A DNA stretch of 64,000 nt from Chimaeribacter arupi (GTDB lineage Bacteria > Pseudomonadota > Gammaproteobacteria > Enterobacterales > Enterobacteriaceae): contig NZ_PJZI01000022.1 in assembly GCF_002858805.1 (NCBI RefSeq), positions 16,129 to 80,128 of the forward strand, read 5' to 3'. Within the stretch, counting starts at the first letter, position 1; each line of letters starts with the position of its first letter. Made by a program: the position numbers and the translations under genes. The notes beneath the pieces were generated by a model. That model saw only the letters and a list, made by a program, of their open reading frames with translations, was not told the DNA's origin and made no database searches. This document shows, piece after piece, positions 61,194 to 64,000 of the stretch.

Positions 61194-63791
61194 TTACACC
61201 GCGGTTTGGAAGATAACGCCATCCGCTTTTTCGGTGTACTGGTTCAGCTGGTCAAAGTTCAGGTAGCGGTAGGTATCCACTGCCGTCTTATCGACCTGCG
61301 CCATGTACGCCTGGTACTCCTGCGGGGTCGGCAGGCGGCCCAGCAGTGAAGCGACTGCCGCCAGCTCAGCGGACGCCAGGTAGACGTCAGCACCGTTGCC
61401 CAGGCGGTTCGGGAAGTTACGCGTGGAGGTGGAGACCACCGTCGCGCCATCCGCGACCCGCGCCTGGTTACCCATGCAGAGCGAGCACCCAGGGATCTCG
61501 ATGCGCGCACCGCTCTTACCGAAGACGCTGTAGTAGCCCTCTTCCGTCAGCTGTGCGGCGTCCATCTTGGTCGGCGGGGCGACCCACAGGCGGGTCGGCA
61601 ACTGGCCTTTGTGCTGGTCCAGCAGTTTACCGGCCGCACGGAAGTGGCCGATGTTGGTCATGCAGGAGCCGATGAACACCTCGTCAATGTGGCTGTTGGC
61701 CACGGTGGAGAGCAGGCGCGCGTCGTCCGGGTCGTTCGGCGCACACAGGATCGGCTCTTTGACGTCAGCCAGATCGATCTCGATCACCGCCGCGTATTCG
61801 GCGTCGGCATCCGCTTCCAGCAGTTGCGGGTCAGCCAGCCACTTCTCCATGCCCTGGATGCGGCGCTCCAGCGTACGGCGGTCGCCGTAGCCTTCGGCAA
61901 TCATCCACTTCAGCAGCACGATGTTGGAGGTCAGGTATTCAATGATCGGCGCTTTGTCCAGCTTGATGGTACAGCCGGCCGCAGAACGCTCTGCGGAGGC
62001 GTCCGCCAGTTCGAAGGCTTGCTCTACCTTCAGCTCCGGCAGGCCTTCGATCTCCAGAATACGGCCGGAGAAGATGTTCTTCTTACCCTTCTTCTCAACG
62101 GTCAGCAGGCCCTGCTGGATCGCGTAATAAGGGATGGCGTGCACCAGGTCACGCAGGGTGATGCCCGGCTGCATTTTGCCTTTGAAGCGCACCAGCACGG
62201 ATTCCGGCATGTCCAGCGGCATGACGCCGGTCGCCGCGGCAAACGCCACCAGACCGGAACCGGCCGGGAACGACAGCCCGATCGGGAAGCGGGTGTGGGA
62301 GTCACCGCCGGTGCCGACGGTGTCCGGCAGCAGCATACGGTTCAGCCAGGAGTGGATGATGCCGTCACCCGGGCGCAGCGACACGCCGCCACGGTTCATA
62401 ATGAAGTCCGGCAGCGTGTGGTGGGTGGTCACGTCCACCGGCTTCGGATAGGCCGCGGTGTGGCAGAAGGACTGCATCACCAGGTCTGCGGAGAAGCCGA
62501 GGCAAGCCAGGTCTTTCAGCTCGTCACGGGTCATCGGGCCGGTGGTGTCCTGCGAGCCGACGGAGGTCATTTTCGGTTCGCAATATTCACCAGGGCGCAC
62601 ACCGGCAACGCCGCAGGCGCGGCCCACCATTTTCTGCGCCAGGGAGAAGCCTTTGTCACTGGCCGCTACCGGGCGGGCGCTGCGGAATACGTCGCTGTGC
62701 GGCAGGCCGAGCGATTCGCGCGCACGCGAGGTCAGGCCACGGCCGACGATCAGCGGAATACGGCCGCCGGCGCGGACTTCATCCAGCAGCACGTCGGTTT
62801 TCAGCGCAAAGGTGGCGATCAGTTCATTGGTGTCGTGGTTGCGCACTTCCCCTTTGTACGGGTAAATGTCGATCACATCACCCATATTCAGGTTAGAGAC
62901 GTCCAGCTCGATCGGCAGTGCGCCCGCATCTTCCATGGTGTTGAAGAAGATCGGGGCGATTTTGCCGCCCAGCACCACGCCGCCGCCGCGTTTGTTCGGC
63001 ACGAACGGGATGTCGTCACCCATAAACCACAGCACCGAGTTGGTGGCGGATTTACGGGACGAACCGGTACCGACCACGTCACCGACGTAGGCCAGCGGGA
63101 AACCTTTCTGGCTCAGCGCCTCGATCTGTTTGATCGGGCCGACGCTGCCCGGCTGGTCCGGCTCAATGCCTTCGCGCACGTTTTTCAGCATCGCCAGCGC
63201 ATGCAGCGGGATGTCCGGACGCGACCAGGCGTCCTGCGCCGGGGAGAGGTCATCGGTGTTGGTTTCACCGGTAACTTTGAACACGGTAACGGTGAGTTTG
63301 TCCGCCAGTTGCGGGCGGCTCAGGTACCATTCGGCTTCCGCCCAGGATTTCATCACCTGCTGCGCATACACATTGCCGGCCTGCGCTTTCTCTTCCACGT
63401 CATAGAAGTTGTCGAACATCAGCAGCGTGTGGGACAGGGCCTTGGCCGCGATCGGGGCCAGTTGCTCATGGTCCAGGGCTTCAATCAGGGGCTGGATGTT
63501 ATAGCCGCCCTGCATGGTGCCCAGCAGTTCGATGGCTTTTTCCGGGGTAATCAGGGGAGAATGGGTGTCGCCTTTAGCGACCGCGGCCAGGAAGCCGGCT
63601 TTTACGTAGGCAGCTTCATCAACGCCCGGCGGTACACGGTTAATCAACAGGTCTAACAGGACTTCTTCTTCGCCCGCGGGCGGATTCTTCAGTGACTCAA
63701 CCAGCGCGGCCATTTGGGAAGCATCTAATGGCTTGGGGGCAATGCCCTCTGCAGCACGCTCGGCTACGTGCTTACGGTATTCTTCTAGCAC
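61194..63791 (-). CDS. acnB: bifunctional aconitate hydratase 2 / 2-methylisocitrate dehydratase AcnB
   Basis: Main TCA-cycle aconitase, also active in the methylcitrate cycle and as an iron-responsive mRNA binder. At 865 residues it equals E. coli AcnB. The N-terminal HEAT-like domain begins [17 protein letters not shown]; cluster and active-site motifs include [60 protein letters not shown] and [14 protein letters not shown] (cluster cysteines). In E. coli lpd lies upstream; the remaining 209 bp of the window hold only the acnB 5' region. Confidence 0.98.
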   Translation of the reverse strand: MLEEYRKHVAERAAEGIAPKPLDASQMAALVESLKNPPAGEEEVLLDLLINRVPPGVDEAAYVKAGFLAAVAKGDTHSPLITPEKAIELLGTMQGGYNIQPLIEALDHEQLAPIAAKALSHTLLMFDNFYDVEEKAQAGNVYAQQVMKSWAEAEWYLSRPQLADKLTVTVFKVTGETNTDDLSPAQDAWSRPDIPLHALAMLKNVREGIEPDQPGSVGPIKQIEALSQKGFPLAYVGDVVGTGSSRKSATNSVLWFMGDDIPFVPNKRGGGVVLGGKIAPIFFNTMEDAGALPIELDVSNLNMGDVIDIYPYKGEVRNHDTNELIATFALKTDVLLDEVRAGGRIPLIVGRGLTSRARESLGLPHSDVFRSARPVAASDKGFSLAQKMVGRACGVAGVRPGEYCEPKMTSVGSQDTTGPMTRDELKDLACLGFSADLVMQSFCHTAAYPKPVDVTTHHTLPDFIMNRGGVSLRPGDGIIHSWLNRMLLPDTVGTGGDSHTRFPIGLSFPAGSGLVAFAAATGVMPLDMPESVLVRFKGKMQPGITLRDLVHAIPYYAIQQGLLTVEKKGKKNIFSGRILEIEGLPELKVEQAFELADASAERSAAGCTIKLDKAPIIEYLTSNIVLLKWMIAEGYGDRRTLERRIQGMEKWLADPQLLEADADAEYAAVIEIDLADVKEPILCAPNDPDDARLLSTVANSHIDEVFIGSCMTNIGHFRAAGKLLDQHKGQLPTRLWVAPPTKMDAAQLTEEGYYSVFGKSGARIEIPGCSLCMGNQARVADGATVVSTSTRNFPNRLGNGADVYLASAELAAVASLLGRLPTPQEYQAYMAQVDKTAVDTYRYLNFDQLNQYTEKADGVIFQTAV

Positions 63792-64000
63792 GACTCTCTC
63801 CTCGCTCTCATTGTCATTTATTGTGCCTGGCTATCCATATTCATACCGGTGTAAAACCTGCCGCCCTGCGCACAGGGTTTTTCGCCTGATGAGATTCTTT
63901 GCCTTTTCAACGCTCGACTTCATGAAACGCCACAGCACTGCGGTCAATCACCTGGGCTGTTAAGGGTACAGCGCCCGGTTCCGCCCAGCCAGCATATCAC
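63792..64000. other. acnB upstream region to window end
   Basis: No gene is seen. GAGGAGAG lies directly ahead of acnB on the minus strand as its ribosome binding site. Confidence 0.6.

Noticed and set aside
63733..63963. 76-codon plus-strand frame opposite the acnB start
   Set aside because: It begins as an antisense shadow of acnB and has no supporting signals.

Overview
The window is chromosomal DNA from a GC-rich member of the Enterobacterales. Nearly every protein aligns by eye over its full length with an Escherichia coli K-12 counterpart. Gene order is closer to Serratia/Yersinia: cysG sits in front of cysDNC, and the relA-barA block is joined directly to the cdaR-degP block, two segments that lie far apart in E. 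coli. The genus cannot be fixed from the sequence alone. I see no rRNA, tRNA, CRISPR array, prophage or insertion sequence.

Layout. 1-8768 (- strand) is the sulfate assimilation regulon in two units, cysJIH and cysGDNC; cysC runs off the left edge. 9159-14893 holds queD, a lone DUF2235 lipase-like gene, queE, eno and pyrG. 15056-22617 holds mazG, relA, barA and cdaR; no rlmD lies between relA and barA. 22906-28424 holds degP with a recognisable sigma-E promoter, dgt, and the tight mtnN-btuF-yadS operon. The dgt/mtnN gap contains four tandem copies of a 17-bp repeat. 28735-32546 holds a small secreted protein, erpA, clcA and hemL.

32619-38622 is the ferric-hydroxamate uptake locus (fhuA and fhuCDB). 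Next to it is a secreted DUF1996 + DNRLRE-like protein that looks foreign to enterobacteria (38859-40256). 40428-50606 is the conserved run mrcB, hrpB, thpR, sfsA, dksA, gluQRS, pcnB, folK; pcnB keeps the rare AUU start known from E. coli. A QseBC-type two-component pair fills the folK-panB gap, where E. coli carries the yad fimbrial cluster. Then follow panB-panC-panD, an orphan ParD-like antitoxin, yadH-yadG, can, hpt and yacC. Between yacC and yacL, where E. coli has speE-speD, this genome has a 650-bp mostly AT-rich stretch and an outer-membrane beta-barrel gene. acnB closes the window.

Function. Most of the window is housekeeping: cysteine and siroheme synthesis, stringent response (relA, dksA, mazG), CTP and glycolysis (pyrG, eno), purine salvage (hpt, mtnN, dgt), pantothenate and folate, envelope upkeep (degP, mrcB) and iron uptake. 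The accessory content is a handful of single genes at synteny breaks: the DUF2235 hydrolase, the 90-aa secreted protein, the DUF1996 protein, qseBC, the ParD-like gene and the beta-barrel protein. The best leads are the speED replacement with its iterated AT-rich motif, the missing rlmD, the dgt/mtnN tandem repeat, the DUF1996 and DUF2235 genes, and a LacI-type operator palindrome whose half-site recurs in front of the beta-barrel gene.
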